From positions 434,001 through 498,000 of the forward strand of contig JANQAK010000003.1 in the NCBI GenBank assembly GCA_024707075.1: DNA of 64,000 nucleotides, read 5' to 3'. The translations under genes were made by a program, and so were the position numbers. Within the stretch, counting starts at the first letter, position 1; the number at the start of each line of letters is the position of its first letter. The notes under the pieces are model-generated. The model worked only from the letters and a program-made list of their open reading frames with translations, was not told the DNA's origin and did not search any database. Source of the stretch: Afipia sp. (GTDB lineage Bacteria > Pseudomonadota > Alphaproteobacteria > Rhizobiales > Xanthobacteraceae). Below, piece by piece: positions 1 through 9,772 of this stretch.

Positions 1-768
1 TCGGTCTTGTTGACATGCTGGCCGCCCGCGCCACCCGAGCGCATGGTATCGACACGAACGTCGGACTCGTTGATATCGATCTTGATCGTGTTATCCACGA
101 CCGGAAAAATAGCCACGCTCGAAAACGACGTGTGCCGCCGCGCGTTGGAATCGAACGGCGATATGCGCACCAGCCGGTGCACACCGGCCTCCGTCTTCAG
201 CCAGCCATAGGCATTGTGTCCGCTGATCTGGATCGTCGCCGACTTGATGCCGGCTTCTTCACCCTGCGTCTCTTCCAGATACTCCACCTTGAAGCCGTGC
301 TTCTCCGCCCAGCGCGTATACATGCGCAGCAGCATCGACGCCCAATCCTGGCTTTCGGTGCCGCCCGCACCGGCATGGACCTCAAGATAGGTGTTGAACT
401 TGTCGGCCTCGCCGGAGAGCAAGGCTTCCAGTTCCTGCCGCGCGACATCCTTTTTCAGAGCCTTGAGCGCGTTCTCCGCCTCTGTGACAACGCCTTCGTC
501 CTTCTCGGACTCGCCAAGCTCGATCATGCCGATCTGGTCTTCCAGCTCGCGCTCGATCTTGCCGATGCCGCTGAGCTGCGACTCGAGCGAGGTCCGCTCC
601 TGCATCAGCTTCTGAGCTTTCTGCGGATCGTTCCAGAGATTCGGGTCTTCGGCGAGAGCGTTCAGTTCGGCGAGACGCGCCGTGGCAGCATCGACGTCAA
701 AGATGCCTCCTCAGCAGCCCGGCAGACTGCTTGATCTCTTCAACAAGGCGTTCGATTTCAGGACGCAT
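1..768 (-). CDS. prfB: Peptide chain release factor 2 (RF2), 3' part cut by window edge
   Basis: RF2 reads UGA and UAA stop codons and triggers peptide release in the ribosome. Read on the minus strand, the zero frame starts at the ATG at 768 (MRPEIERLVEEIKQ) and meets an in-frame TGA at 697-699 after 23 sense codons. The +1 frame then continues without a break as DVDAATARLAELNAL to the window edge. The frame includes the release-factor domain with the GAGGQHVNKTD signature (the GGQ peptidyl-tRNA hydrolysis motif) near positions 10-45. The TGA is the known autoregulatory recoding site and not a mutation. The C-terminal part lies beyond position 1. It sits 79 bases downstream of mrcA on the same strand. 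Confidence 0.95.
697..711 (-). promoter_or_regulatory. prfB programmed +1 ribosomal frameshift site
   Basis: On the minus strand the order is AGGAGG (711-706), CAT, CTT (702-700), TGA (699-697), then C. This matches the classical RF2 recoding signal: a Shine-Dalgarno-like hexamer three bases upstream of a slippery CTT followed by TGA-C. Low RF2 lets the ribosome slip from CUU to UUU and continue in the +1 frame; high RF2 terminates. The downstream frame encodes the rest of RF2, which confirms the site. Confidence 0.93.
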
Positions 769-847
769 GACAATTCCAGCTTGCGGGAGAGCCGCGATTC
801 AAATGACGTGAGGGATGTAACGGCTGACGGCGCAGAGCGCAATCGCT

Positions 848-3340
848 CTAGTACAAGCCGCCTGTGCCGGGCCGGAAGATGGCGCGGTCCGCATCCGGCG
901 AAACGCTGAGCGAACGCCCGTCTGCATCGGCAACACCGATGACGGAGTAGTTGTCCGGCGGTGCTGTACCGGGCTTGAAGGCCTCGAGGATGGTGCGGCC
1001 GCTGTCGCCCGGACCCGCGCGCATGCCGGACTTGGCATCGACGCGGATCAGCTTGATACCGGCCGGGACACGAAACGGCACCGCAGGCCTGTCGGCAAGC
1101 GCGAGCTTGAGGAAGTCCTTGGCAACCGGCGCCGCCAGATGGCCGCCGGTGCCGCCCTTGCCGAGATTGCGCGGCTTGTCGTAGCCGATGTAGATGCCGA
1201 CCACGAGATCCGGTGAGAAGCCAATGAACCAGGCATCCTTCTCGTCGTTGGTCGTCCCGGTCTTGCCGGCGACTGGCTTGCCGACTTCACGCACGACGGT
1301 CGCGGTGCCGCTCTGCACCACGCCTTCCATCATCGACGTGATCTGATACGCCGTCATGGAATCCAGCACTTGCTCGCGACGGTCCACCAGCGTCGGCTCC
1401 GGCTGGTTCTTCCATCCATCGCCGGCGTCGCAGCCGCGGCACTCGCGCTGATCGTGCTTGAAGATGGTGTGACCATAGCGATCCTGAATGCGATCGATCA
1501 GCGTCGGCTTCACCCGCTTGCCGCCGTTGGCGAACATCGAATAGGCGGTGACCATTCGCATCACCGTGGTCTCGCCCGCGCCGAGCGCATAAGACAGGTA
1601 GTTCGGCAATTCGTCATAAACGCCGAAGCGCTTGGCGTATTCCCCGATCAGCGGCATGCCAACGTCCTGCGCAAGGCGGACGGTGACGGTATTCAGCGAG
1701 CGGATGAGCGCGTTACGCAGCGTCGTCGGCCCGTAGTATTTGCCGGTTGAATAGTTTTCCGGGCGCCACACGCCCACGCCCTGCCCCTGATCGATTTCGA
1801 TCGGCGCGTCCACGACGACCGTCGACGGGGTGTAACCGTTGTCCATCGCCGTCGAATAGACGATCGGCTTGAACGACGAACCCGGCTGCCGATAGGCCTG
1901 CGTCGCGCGGTTGAACTGGCTCTGGTCGAACGAGAAGCCGCCGACCATCGCCACCACACGGCCGGTCCACGGATCCATCGCGACCATGGCGCCGGAGACT
2001 TCCGGCACCTGACGCAGCCGGTACTGGCCATCGACCTTGCTGCCGTCCTTGTTCAGCAACGGATCGACGTAGATCACGTCCCCCGGCGCAAGCACCTGCG
2101 TCACGGCCGTCGGAGTCTTGAAGCGCGTCGGACCGGACGCGGCCTTCGCCCATCGCACGCCATCGAGCGAGATCAGACCGGTGTCGCGCGTCTTGAGAAC
2201 CGCGCCGCCAAGTTCGCGGCCCGGCTGAAAGCCAATCCGCGCCGACTGATCGCTGGTCTCGAGAACCACCGCCATGCGCCACGGCGAAATATCCGAAAGC
2301 GATTTGACTTCCGCGAGCTTCACACCCCAGTCGCCCGCGATGTCGATCTTGTTCTGCGCGCCGCGCCAGCCCTGCGCTTCATCGAAATTGACGAGGCCGG
2401 CCACCATCGACTTTCGCGCCATCACCTGAAGTTTGGGATCGAGCGTGGTGCGAACCGAAAGCCCGCCTTCGTAGAGTTTCTTTTCGCCATACCGCTCGAA
2501 GATGTCGCGGCGCACTTCCTCGGCGAAATACTCACCGGCGAAAATGTGCGCGGCATTGGTCCGCGACGTCACCACCAGCGGTTCCTTGCGCGCGGCCACG
2601 GCGTCCGCCGGCTTGATCCAGCCGTTTTCAAGCAAACGGTCGATGACGTAGTTGCGCCGCTCAATGGCGCGGTCACGGTTGCGCACTGGATGCAACGCCG
2701 CCGGCGCCTTCGGCAACGCGGCCAGATACGAGGCTTCCGCGATGGTGAGTTCGTTCACTGACTTGTCGAAATAGACCAGCGACGCCGCCGCAATGCCGTA
2801 GGCGCCGAGGCCGAGATAGATTTCGTTCAGATACAATTCGAGAATCTTGTCCTTGGTGTAGGTGCGCTCGATGCGCATCGCCAGCAAGGCTTCCTTGATC
2901 TTGCGGTTGAACGACACCTCGTTGGTCAGAAGAAAGTTCTTCGCGACCTGCTGGGTGATGGTGGATGCGCCCTGCGGACGGCGATTGGAGCCATAGTTCT
3001 GCGCATACAGAACCGCCGCGCGCGCCATGCCCGTGAAGTCGATGCCGCCGTGCTCGTAGAAATTCTTGTCTTCCGCCGCGAGGAACGCGTTGATGACCGG
3101 TTTCGGAATCGCCTGGATCGGAAGATAGAGCCGCCGCTCCTTGGAATATTCCCCGAGCAGCGCGCCGTCCGCCGCATGAACGCGGGTCATCACCGGCGGC
3201 TCATAGTCCTGCAACTGCGAGTAATCCGGCAGATCCTTGGAGAAGTGCCAGATCGCCCCTGCCACGCCTGCAACGCCGACGAGGAACACGATTGTTCCCG
3301 CCGCAAACAGAAAGCCCATGAACCGCAACAGCAAGCGCAT
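848..3340 (-). CDS. mrcA: Penicillin-binding protein 1A (bifunctional transglycosylase/transpeptidase)
   Basis: This inner-membrane class A PBP polymerises and crosslinks peptidoglycan. The 830-residue protein starts MRLLLRFMGFLF with a single N-terminal membrane anchor. The GT51 domain shows EDKNFYEHGG (about residue 90) and STITQQVAKNFLL. The transpeptidase domain shows PGSSFKP (SxxK, near residue 488), RSLNTV and AGKTGTTNDEKDAW (KTG, near residue 693). Between them is the OB-like insert usual in PBP1A. The open frame extends 16 codons upstream, but the ATG at 3340 places the anchor at the N terminus. Downstream is prfB on the same strand; upstream, separated by about 200 bases, is amiC, giving a cell-wall group. 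Confidence 0.95.
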   Translation of the reverse strand: MRLLLRFMGFLFAAGTIVFLVGVAGVAGAIWHFSKDLPDYSQLQDYEPPVMTRVHAADGALLGEYSKERRLYLPIQAIPKPVINAFLAAEDKNFYEHGGIDFTGMARAAVLYAQNYGSNRRPQGASTITQQVAKNFLLTNEVSFNRKIKEALLAMRIERTYTKDKILELYLNEIYLGLGAYGIAAASLVYFDKSVNELTIAEASYLAALPKAPAALHPVRNRDRAIERRNYVIDRLLENGWIKPADAVAARKEPLVVTSRTNAAHIFAGEYFAEEVRRDIFERYGEKKLYEGGLSVRTTLDPKLQVMARKSMVAGLVNFDEAQGWRGAQNKIDIAGDWGVKLAEVKSLSDISPWRMAVVLETSDQSARIGFQPGRELGGAVLKTRDTGLISLDGVRWAKAASGPTRFKTPTAVTQVLAPGDVIYVDPLLNKDGSKVDGQYRLRQVPEVSGAMVAMDPWTGRVVAMVGGFSFDQSQFNRATQAYRQPGSSFKPIVYSTAMDNGYTPSTVVVDAPIEIDQGQGVGVWRPENYSTGKYYGPTTLRNALIRSLNTVTVRLAQDVGMPLIGEYAKRFGVYDELPNYLSYALGAGETTVMRMVTAYSMFANGGKRVKPTLIDRIQDRYGHTIFKHDQRECRGCDAGDGWKNQPEPTLVDRREQVLDSMTAYQITSMMEGVVQSGTATVVREVGKPVAGKTGTTNDEKDAWFIGFSPDLVVGIYIGYDKPRNLGKGGTGGHLAAPVAKDFLKLALADRPAVPFRVPAGIKLIRVDAKSGMRAGPGDSGRTILEAFKPGTAPPDNYSVIGVADADGRSLSVSPDADRAIFRPGTGGLY

Positions 3341-3547
3341 CGTCAGTATCCGTCCTAAGCGTCTGGTGCGATCACCCGAGGCGCACAACCGGGTACCCGA
3401 ACCGAACTATACCATTCGCCACTGGTGAATGGATCGATTCTGATCCCGTCCCAACCCGAATTTCTATAGGGCCGCTGCTGTGGCCAAACTAGGGCTTCGG
3501 GGACAATTGCCCTGCGAATTCAAGCCCGAGGCAATTAATTCGGGCGC

Positions 3548-4846
3548 TCAATTCGAAGGGCCTGCGGAAACCACACGCTTGCCGAGAAAGGCGTCCACCG
3601 CCTGGGCGACAGACCCGACCGTGCGCGACCGCCAGCTTTCGGAGACCAGATGCTGAAGATCGTCCTTGTTGGACACGTAGCCAAGTTCCACCAGCACTGA
3701 CGGAACGTCATGCGCCTTGAGAACCTTGAAGCCCGCGGACTTCAGCGGGTGCTTGTGCATCCGCGCCACGGTCTTCATTTCGTTGGCGAGCATTTTTGCG
3801 AAACGGCTTGAAAACGTTCGAGTCTCGCGCTGGGTCAGATCAATCAGGATGTCCGCGACGTCAGCCGGCTCCTCGGTCAGGTTGATGCCGGCAATGGCGT
3901 CGGCCTTGTTCTCCGCTTCCGCGAGCTTTTCGGCCTCCGCGTCGGAAGCCTTGTCCGAGAGCGTATAGATCGTGGCACCCTGTGCATCGCCTTCACGCCT
4001 GGGCAGCGCATCGGCGTGAATCGAGACGAACAACGAAGCCATGTTGGCGCGTGCAATCTTCACCCGGTCGCCGAGCGGAATGAACGTGTCGTCGTCGCGG
4101 GTCATGACCACGCGAAATTTGCCGCCCTTCTCGATCCGGTCGCGCAGCGCCTTGGCGAAATCCAGCACCAGCGACTTCTCGCTTTCACCGGTGGGGGCCT
4201 GGGTTCCGTTATCGACGCCACCATGCCCCGGATCGATCACGACGACCGGGCGCGGATCGATGGTTTTTCCGGTCCTGGCGCTGCCGGTCGTTTCAATGGT
4301 CGTTCCGCTGGCATCGGCAACGATCGCCGGACGCAACTGAGGTGGTTCCTCGCCCGGATGCGACGGCTTGAACGCCGAACGCTCCACTGCGGCAAGCTCG
4401 ACGACGAGCCGCGGCGGCTGCCCGTTCGCGGCGTCCATCACATAGGTCTTCTCGATTCTGGCGGGACCGGTCAGGTCGAAAACAACGCGCGACCCGCCCG
4501 GCATGACGAGCCCATAGCGGAAAGCCCGGATCAGCCCGCGTCCGGCCGTGCCCGAGCCGGCAGGCAGGTTGAAGGTAACCTGCGGAATATCGACGACGAC
4601 GCGATAGGGATCGCCAAGCACGAACGCCCGGGCGTCGATCTTGCGGTCGAGATCCAGAATAAAGCGGGTTTGCTTGTCATCGCCCGCCACGCGCACGTCG
4701 GAGGCGATTGGAAAGGTCACTGCAACCGCCGGCTGCGGCGGGCGGGATTCGACCGCCGAGGCCGATGAAACCGTCAGACACATCGATGCTGCGGCGCACA
4801 CTAGCGCTGATGCGAGCAACAATTGATGATTCAAGCGGCTCGTCAA
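3548..4846 (-). CDS. amiC: Periplasmic N-acetylmuramoyl-L-alanine amidase with AMIN domain
   Basis: The enzyme cleaves the amide bond between MurNAc and the stem peptide, mainly during daughter-cell separation. The order is: signal peptide (hydrophobic segment ending near SSASAVES), AMIN domain (VTFPIASDVRVAGDDKQTRF onwards), then an Amidase_3 zinc domain with DPGHGGVDNG, the metal-binding Glu in GESEKS, SIHAD and the catalytic Glu in LVELGYVSN. No ATG is available upstream of the signal peptide. A TTG at 4846 lies 11 bases behind GGGAGG and gives a normal signal peptide; a longer TTG start at 4882 is possible. The symbol follows the AMIN + Amidase_3 architecture. Confidence 0.9.
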   Translation of the reverse strand: MTSRLNHQLLLASALVCAAASMCLTVSSASAVESRPPQPAVAVTFPIASDVRVAGDDKQTRFILDLDRKIDARAFVLGDPYRVVVDIPQVTFNLPAGSGTAGRGLIRAFRYGLVMPGGSRVVFDLTGPARIEKTYVMDAANGQPPRLVVELAAVERSAFKPSHPGEEPPQLRPAIVADASGTTIETTGSARTGKTIDPRPVVVIDPGHGGVDNGTQAPTGESEKSLVLDFAKALRDRIEKGGKFRVVMTRDDDTFIPLGDRVKIARANMASLFVSIHADALPRREGDAQGATIYTLSDKASDAEAEKLAEAENKADAIAGINLTEEPADVADILIDLTQRETRTFSSRFAKMLANEMKTVARMHKHPLKSAGFKVLKAHDVPSVLVELGYVSNKDDLQHLVSESWRSRTVGSVAQAVDAFLGKRVVSAGPSN

Positions 4847-5546
4847 CGAATCCGACGCCTCCCGACAGCCCTTATAACGCAATAGAACCGCACAGTTAAC
4901 GGCCGCTTACCGGACATGAGACGATTACCCCGCTGTGTTGCACTGCTGTGACGCTTCCCTTGCCAGAAAGCATCATTCGACGTATGTAGGGGATGCTGAC
5001 GGTTTAAACTTGCGGTTGTGTCGCGTTCAGCTTCCCGGTGCAGCGCCAGATCCTCAAATCACTCCTTGAGGTTCTAGTGTACCTTCCGACCCTCCACAGC
5101 CAGCGCAGCGCGCGGCTGACGCGGAGCGGCGGTAACCAGCCCGAGCGGCTACCCTCATGACCGGCGACCGTAGCCCTAGGGCTGCGGACCATCGAGAGCC
5201 AGCGCGCGTCCCTCGCGCCGCGTTGGCACTGCCAGCAACCAACCCGCTGGCACCTCAGCGGCAGGATACGGCAGCACCTTTGCCGCCACATTGAATTAGA
5301 CGGGCCGACGCTTGATGCGCCAGACTCACATGCCGAATGGGATCAGTAACAAAATCCCATCAATGCCAGCATCGATACGACGCGAATCTTTTCCGCGTCG
5401 CGTTTCGCTGACGTTGCGATCGGCACGGTGCCTCGGGCGGCGTTTCGGCCTTCCCCTCACCCCCGAATCAGGTGGACCGTTACGTGACCCGGCCAAGCGC
5501 CATGCGCTGGCCGCCGAGCGTCCCGTTCGCCGTCAAGAGTTCAAAA
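4847..5546. other. Long intergenic region / rne leader
   Basis: About 700 bases between the divergent amiC and rne. No convincing gene is seen; the open frames here have no family resemblance or ribosome-binding sites. The stretch is likely to hold both promoters and a long rne 5' leader. RNase E leaders are known to mediate autoregulation in enterobacteria; whether this one does is inference. No confident promoter or structured element could be assigned. Confidence 0.4.
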
Positions 5547-8504
5547 ATGCCCAACAAAATGCTGATCGATGCCACCCATCCGGAAGAGACCCGGGTGGTT
5601 GTGGTGCGCGGAAACCGCGTCGAGGAATTTGATTTCGAGTCTGCCCAGCGCAAGCAACTGCGCGGCAATATCTATCTCGCCAAGGTCACGCGCGTCGAGC
5701 CGTCGCTTCAGGCCGCCTTCATCGAGTATGGCGGCAACCGTCATGGCTTTCTGGCCTTCAGCGAAATCCATCCCGACTATTACCAGATCCCGGTCGCCGA
5801 CCGTCAGGCGCTGATCGAGGCCGACGAGCGCGCGCATCGCGAGGCCGAGGAAGAATCGGAAAACCGTTCCAGCCGCCGCCGGTCCCGCCATCGCAATTCA
5901 CGGCGGCGCAGCAGCGGCGAGCGCGTGCAGAGCGAGATCGTCGAGGGCGCGAGCCCGGAGACCGGTGCACAGCAGGCAGATTCCGCGCAGGTCGGCGATC
6001 ACACGCCGGATCATCCGCACGACGACACGCATCACGATGACCAGCATGCCGATGCTCATCACGACGAGCACGCGCATGATGAACATGACCACGACGATCA
6101 TAATCATGACGAGCATGGCCATGCCAATTATGCTCAAGCCGAACATTCGCACGGTGCGGAGCAGATCGTCGCGTCCGAAGAACATCACGCGTCGGATACG
6201 GCGCACGATCATTCGCATGATGAGGACGCCGAGTATGAACCTCACGTGCACGACGACGCCCACGAGGTCAGCGTCGCTCCGCAGGGCGATGATCATCACG
6301 TCGAACACCACGCCGACGACGCAGATGGCGAGGACGACGAAGACGGCGACGATGCCGAGGAAGAACTCGTCGAGTCGGTCGGTGGCGACGACGTGCTGGA
6401 GGAAGTGCCGGAGCGCGCCTTCCGTCCGCGCCGCCAGTACAAGATTCAGGAAGTCATCAAGCGCCGCCAGGTGATGCTGGTTCAGGTCGTGAAGGAAGAG
6501 CGCGGCAACAAGGGCGCTGCGCTGACGACCTATCTCTCGCTCGCCGGCCGTTACGCCGTGCTGATGCCGAATACCGCGCGCGGCGGTGGCATCAGCCGCA
6601 AGATCACCTCGGCGCAGGATCGTTCGCGCCTGAAGGATGTGGTGCAGGACCTCGACGTGCCGGAAGGCATGGGGATCATCCTGCGCACCGCAGGCGCCTC
6701 GCGCACCAAACCAGAAATCAAGCGCGACTTCGAATATCTGATCCGGATGTGGGAAACCGTCCGCGACACCACGCTGAAGTCACAGGCCCCGACCCTCGTC
6801 TATGAGGAAGGTTCGCTGATCAAGCGCTCGCTGCGCGACCTCTACAACAAGGAAATCGACGAAGTCCTCGTCGCCGGCGAGGCCGGCTACAACGAGGCGC
6901 GCGATTTCATGAAGATGCTGATGCCGACCAACGTGCGGGCGGTGAAGCAGTATCGCGACGGCCAGCCGCTGTTCTCGCGCATGGGCGTGGAGAGCCAGCT
7001 CGACGCAATGTTCTCTCCGACGGTGACGCTGCGATCTGGTGGCTACATCGTCATTAACCAGACCGAAGCGCTGGTCTCGATCGACGTCAACTCGGGCCGC
7101 TCCACGCGCGAGCACCACATCGAGGACACCGCGCTCAAGACCAATCTCGAAGCCGCCGAGGAAGTCGCACGGCAACTCCGGCTGCGCGATCTCGCCGGTC
7201 TGATCGTCATCGACTTCATCGACATGGACGAGAAGCGCAACAACCGCTCCGTCGAACGCAAGATGAGTGATTGCCTGCGGCAGGATCGCGCCCGCATCCA
7301 GGTCGGACGCATCTCGCACTTCGGCCTGCTCGAAATGTCGCGCCAGCGCATCCGCGCCAGCGTGCTGGAAAGCTCCACAGAGCCCTGCCCGCATTGCGGC
7401 GGCTCCGGACACGTCCGCTCGGTGTCGTCCGTCGCGCTGCAATTGCTGCGCGGTCTGGAAGAAACCCTGATGAAGGGGCCGACCCACAATCTCACGGTGC
7501 GCACGCGCACCGACGTGGCGCTCTACGTGCTGAACCACAAGCGCGGCCACCTGCGCGATCTGGAAAACAGCTTCAAGGTGACGCTGGCGGTGATCGCCGA
7601 TCCGACCATCAGCGGCCAGCAGTCCTTCGTCATCGATCGCGGCGAAGCCGTGCATACGCTGGAAGCCGCCAAGGCGATCCTCGCCGCGCAGGTCGCGGCC
7701 TTCCCTGCTGCGGTGGAAGACACCTACGAGTACGTGGAAGACGAGACATTCGAAGCCGAGGCTGAATTCGAAGGTGACGACGAGGAGAGCACCGACGTCC
7801 AGTCCGCCGACGCCGCTCCCGTGGCCGAAGGCGAGGAAGGCCCGCGCCGTAAGCGCCGGCGCCGCCGGCGTGGGCGTGGCGGTGAAGTGCGCGAGGGCGC
7901 ACAGGCCGCCGAGCGAGGCGAGACGCCGGGCATTGCGCCGCAGGATGACGCCATCGGCGAAGCCAGCGACAGCGACGAAGGCGACGATGAGTCCGAGGAA
8001 CAGAACGGCGAAGTTCGCGCTGAACAGGGTCCGAATGGCGAGCGCCGTCCGCGCCGCCGTGGCCGCCGTGGCGGACGCCGCCGGCGTGGCGGCAACGAGC
8101 TTGGCGGGGCCGAAGGCGATCAGCCTCGCGAAGGAATCGTCTCGTCGATTGCCGACGATCTGGGACCGCTGCCTGAATCCGAAGTGACTGAAGCGGCTGC
8201 CGATCTGTCGTACCCGCCGGAGCCTGTGCGCGAGGAACGTCCTGCTTATGTCGCGCCGCCAGAACCGGTGTCGCATCACATCTCGACGCCTGAAGATGCG
8301 GCCACGGAATCTGCACCACGCAAACGTTCGACCGTTCGCGAGAAGGTGAGTTTCTTCTTCGGAGACTCGCCGAAGCAGGAAGCGGCGCCCGCTCCGCTTC
8401 AGACGCCCGCGTCGTCGAGCGAACCGGCCCCGCCGGAACCTGAATCGGCTCCCGAGCCGGCCCAGACTCGCCGCGCCGGCTGGTGGTCGCGCCGCGGCGA
8501 GTGA
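5547..8504 (+). CDS. rne: Ribonuclease E with a His/Asp-rich insertion in the S1 region
   Basis: Endoribonuclease E initiates mRNA decay and processes rRNA and tRNA precursors, scaffolding the degradosome. The 985-residue protein starts MPNKMLIDATHPEE; the upstream in-frame ATG at 5472 is less likely. An S1 domain begins near residue 39 (GNIYLAKVTRVEPS) and is interrupted by about 200 residues (roughly 95-295). That insertion contains an Arg/Ser patch and then a His/Asp/Glu stretch at about residues 151-257. Catalytic magnesium ligands lie in SIDVNSGRST (about 511) and DFIDMDEKR (about 555), and the zinc link is CPHCGG (about 614). The C-terminal part is disordered, with two Arg-rich RNA-binding patches (about 767-778 and 832-850), ending RAGWWSRRGE. 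A strong terminator follows. Confidence 0.96.
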   Translation: MPNKMLIDATHPEETRVVVVRGNRVEEFDFESAQRKQLRGNIYLAKVTRVEPSLQAAFIEYGGNRHGFLAFSEIHPDYYQIPVADRQALIEADERAHREAEEESENRSSRRRSRHRNSRRRSSGERVQSEIVEGASPETGAQQADSAQVGDHTPDHPHDDTHHDDQHADAHHDEHAHDEHDHDDHNHDEHGHANYAQAEHSHGAEQIVASEEHHASDTAHDHSHDEDAEYEPHVHDDAHEVSVAPQGDDHHVEHHADDADGEDDEDGDDAEEELVESVGGDDVLEEVPERAFRPRRQYKIQEVIKRRQVMLVQVVKEERGNKGAALTTYLSLAGRYAVLMPNTARGGGISRKITSAQDRSRLKDVVQDLDVPEGMGIILRTAGASRTKPEIKRDFEYLIRMWETVRDTTLKSQAPTLVYEEGSLIKRSLRDLYNKEIDEVLVAGEAGYNEARDFMKMLMPTNVRAVKQYRDGQPLFSRMGVESQLDAMFSPTVTLRSGGYIVINQTEALVSIDVNSGRSTREHHIEDTALKTNLEAAEEVARQLRLRDLAGLIVIDFIDMDEKRNNRSVERKMSDCLRQDRARIQVGRISHFGLLEMSRQRIRASVLESSTEPCPHCGGSGHVRSVSSVALQLLRGLEETLMKGPTHNLTVRTRTDVALYVLNHKRGHLRDLENSFKVTLAVIADPTISGQQSFVIDRGEAVHTLEAAKAILAAQVAAFPAAVEDTYEYVEDETFEAEAEFEGDDEESTDVQSADAAPVAEGEEGPRRKRRRRRRGRGGEVREGAQAAERGETPGIAPQDDAIGEASDSDEGDDESEEQNGEVRAEQGPNGERRPRRRGRRGGRRRRGGNELGGAEGDQPREGIVSSIADDLGPLPESEVTEAAADLSYPPEPVREERPAYVAPPEPVSHHISTPEDAATESAPRKRSTVREKVSFFFGDSPKQEAAPAPLQTPASSSEPAPPEPESAPEPAQTRRAGWWSRRGE

Positions 8505-8523
8505 TCGGCCAATCCTTCAAATG

Positions 8524-8555
8524 AAAACCGCCCGCTTCGCAGCGGGCGGTTTTTT
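8524..8555 (+). terminator. Rho-independent terminator after rne
   Basis: A perfect 13-bp stem (8524-8536 with 8541-8553, core ACCGCCCGCT) closes a TCGC tetraloop and ends in a T tract. It lies 19 bases after the rne stop. Because the left arm begins with four A residues, it may also work in the opposite direction for the convergent aminotransferase gene ending at 8586. Confidence 0.92.
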
Positions 8556-8585
8556 ATTCGGCAACGGCTATTGTCGGCAGCATGG

Positions 8586-9770
8586 TCAGCCGTTCCCGAG
8601 CCAGCGCGTGATGCGCGCAACCGCCTCGGTGATCTCCTGCGTCGAACGCGAGTAGGAGAAGCGCACGAATGACTTGCCGTGGAAGGGATCGAAATCGATC
8701 CCCGGCGTCGCCGCGACATGCGCCTGCTGCAACATCGTCTTGGCGAACTCGAAACTGTCGGCGTTGAATTTCGAGACATCGGCATAGAGATAGAATGCGC
8801 CATCCGCCGGCAGAAACTCCGTCAGGCCGACTTTCGGCAGTCCGTCGATCAAAATTCGGCGGTTGTCCTCGTAGCCATGCTTGATGATGTCCATCTCGGC
8901 CCGGCCGTCGAACGCGGCCTCGGCTGCGATCTGCGACAACGTCGGCACGGAGATCGAAAGGTTCTGCTGCAAGGTTTCGACCGAACGCGCCAGGCCTTCG
9001 GGCACGACCATCCAGCCGACGCGCCAGCCCGTCATGCAGAAATATTTCGAGAACGAGTTGATGATGATCGCATCCGGCGAAAGCTCCGCCGCCGTCACCG
9101 CCGGAAACGCATAATCGAGGCCATGGTAGATCTCGTCGGAAACAAACCGGATGCCGGCGCTGTCAGCCGCCGCGATCAGGTCCGCCATCGCCTCGCGCGT
9201 CATCATGGTGCCGGTCGGATTGGCCGGGCTCGCCACCAGCACGCCTTTCAGCGGCGTCTTGCGATGGGCTTCCAGCAGCATCTCGCCGGTCAAAGCATGG
9301 CGTGTCGCACTGGTGGTTTCGATCAGGACCGGCTCGCATCCGAGCGCGCGCAGGATGTGGCGATATGGCGGATAACCCGGCGACGTAATCGCAACCCTGT
9401 CGCCCGGCTCGAAAGCCGAGAGGAACGCCAGCACGAATGCCCCGGACGAGCCGGTGGTGATTACGATACGCGCGGGATCGACCTCTTGCGCATAGGTCTC
9501 GCGATAGTGGCGTGCGATTCGCTGGCGCAACGAAGGAATGCCGACGGCGGCGGTGTAATCGATTTTTCCGATGTCGAGCGCCGCGTGGGCCGCCGCGATC
9601 GCCGTTTTCGGCGCAGGTGCCGCCGGCTGCCCGACCTCCATGTGAATCACGTTCCCGCCGGCGCCCTCGATCCTGGCGGCGGCGGCCATCACGTCCATCA
9701 CCATGAACGGCGGGACATTGCCGCGGGTGGAAGGTGTCAAAAGGGCTTTTGCCTTGTCTCTGAGCGTCAC
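8586..9770 (-). CDS. Class I/II PLP-dependent aminotransferase
   Basis: A 394-residue fold-type I aminotransferase, predicted cytosolic, transferring amino groups via pyridoxal phosphate. The PLP lysine is in INSFSKYFCMTGWRVGW. The Asn/Pro motif is ASPANPTGTMM, the cofactor-binding Asp/Tyr is in FVSDEIYHGLDY, and the carboxylate-binding Arg is in FVRFSYSRS. Length and motifs fit the aspartate/aromatic aminotransferase-like group. The substrate cannot be set from the sequence. It converges on rne and is divergent from the M48 peptidase; its upstream region carries the paired inverted repeats listed separately. Confidence 0.9.
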   Translation of the reverse strand: MTLRDKAKALLTPSTRGNVPPFMVMDVMAAAARIEGAGGNVIHMEVGQPAAPAPKTAIAAAHAALDIGKIDYTAAVGIPSLRQRIARHYRETYAQEVDPARIVITTGSSGAFVLAFLSAFEPGDRVAITSPGYPPYRHILRALGCEPVLIETTSATRHALTGEMLLEAHRKTPLKGVLVASPANPTGTMMTREAMADLIAAADSAGIRFVSDEIYHGLDYAFPAVTAAELSPDAIIINSFSKYFCMTGWRVGWMVVPEGLARSVETLQQNLSISVPTLSQIAAEAAFDGRAEMDIIKHGYEDNRRILIDGLPKVGLTEFLPADGAFYLYADVSKFNADSFEFAKTMLQQAHVAATPGIDFDPFHGKSFVRFSYSRSTQEITEAVARITRWLGNG

Positions 9771-9772
9771 AA

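Noticed and set aside
697-699. In-frame TGA in prfB as a nonsense mutation
   Set aside because: The surrounding AGGAGG CAT CTT TGA C is the known recoding signal, and the +1 frame continues RF2.
5004-5291. Minus-strand frame upstream of rne as a gene
   Set aside because: Arg/Cys/Trp-rich translation without similarity, signal or ribosome-binding site; likely leader/promoter DNA.
6780-8279. Long minus-strand frame of 499 codons opposite rne
   Set aside because: It mirrors the codon bias of rne on the other strand and has no recognisable motif or Shine-Dalgarno sequence.
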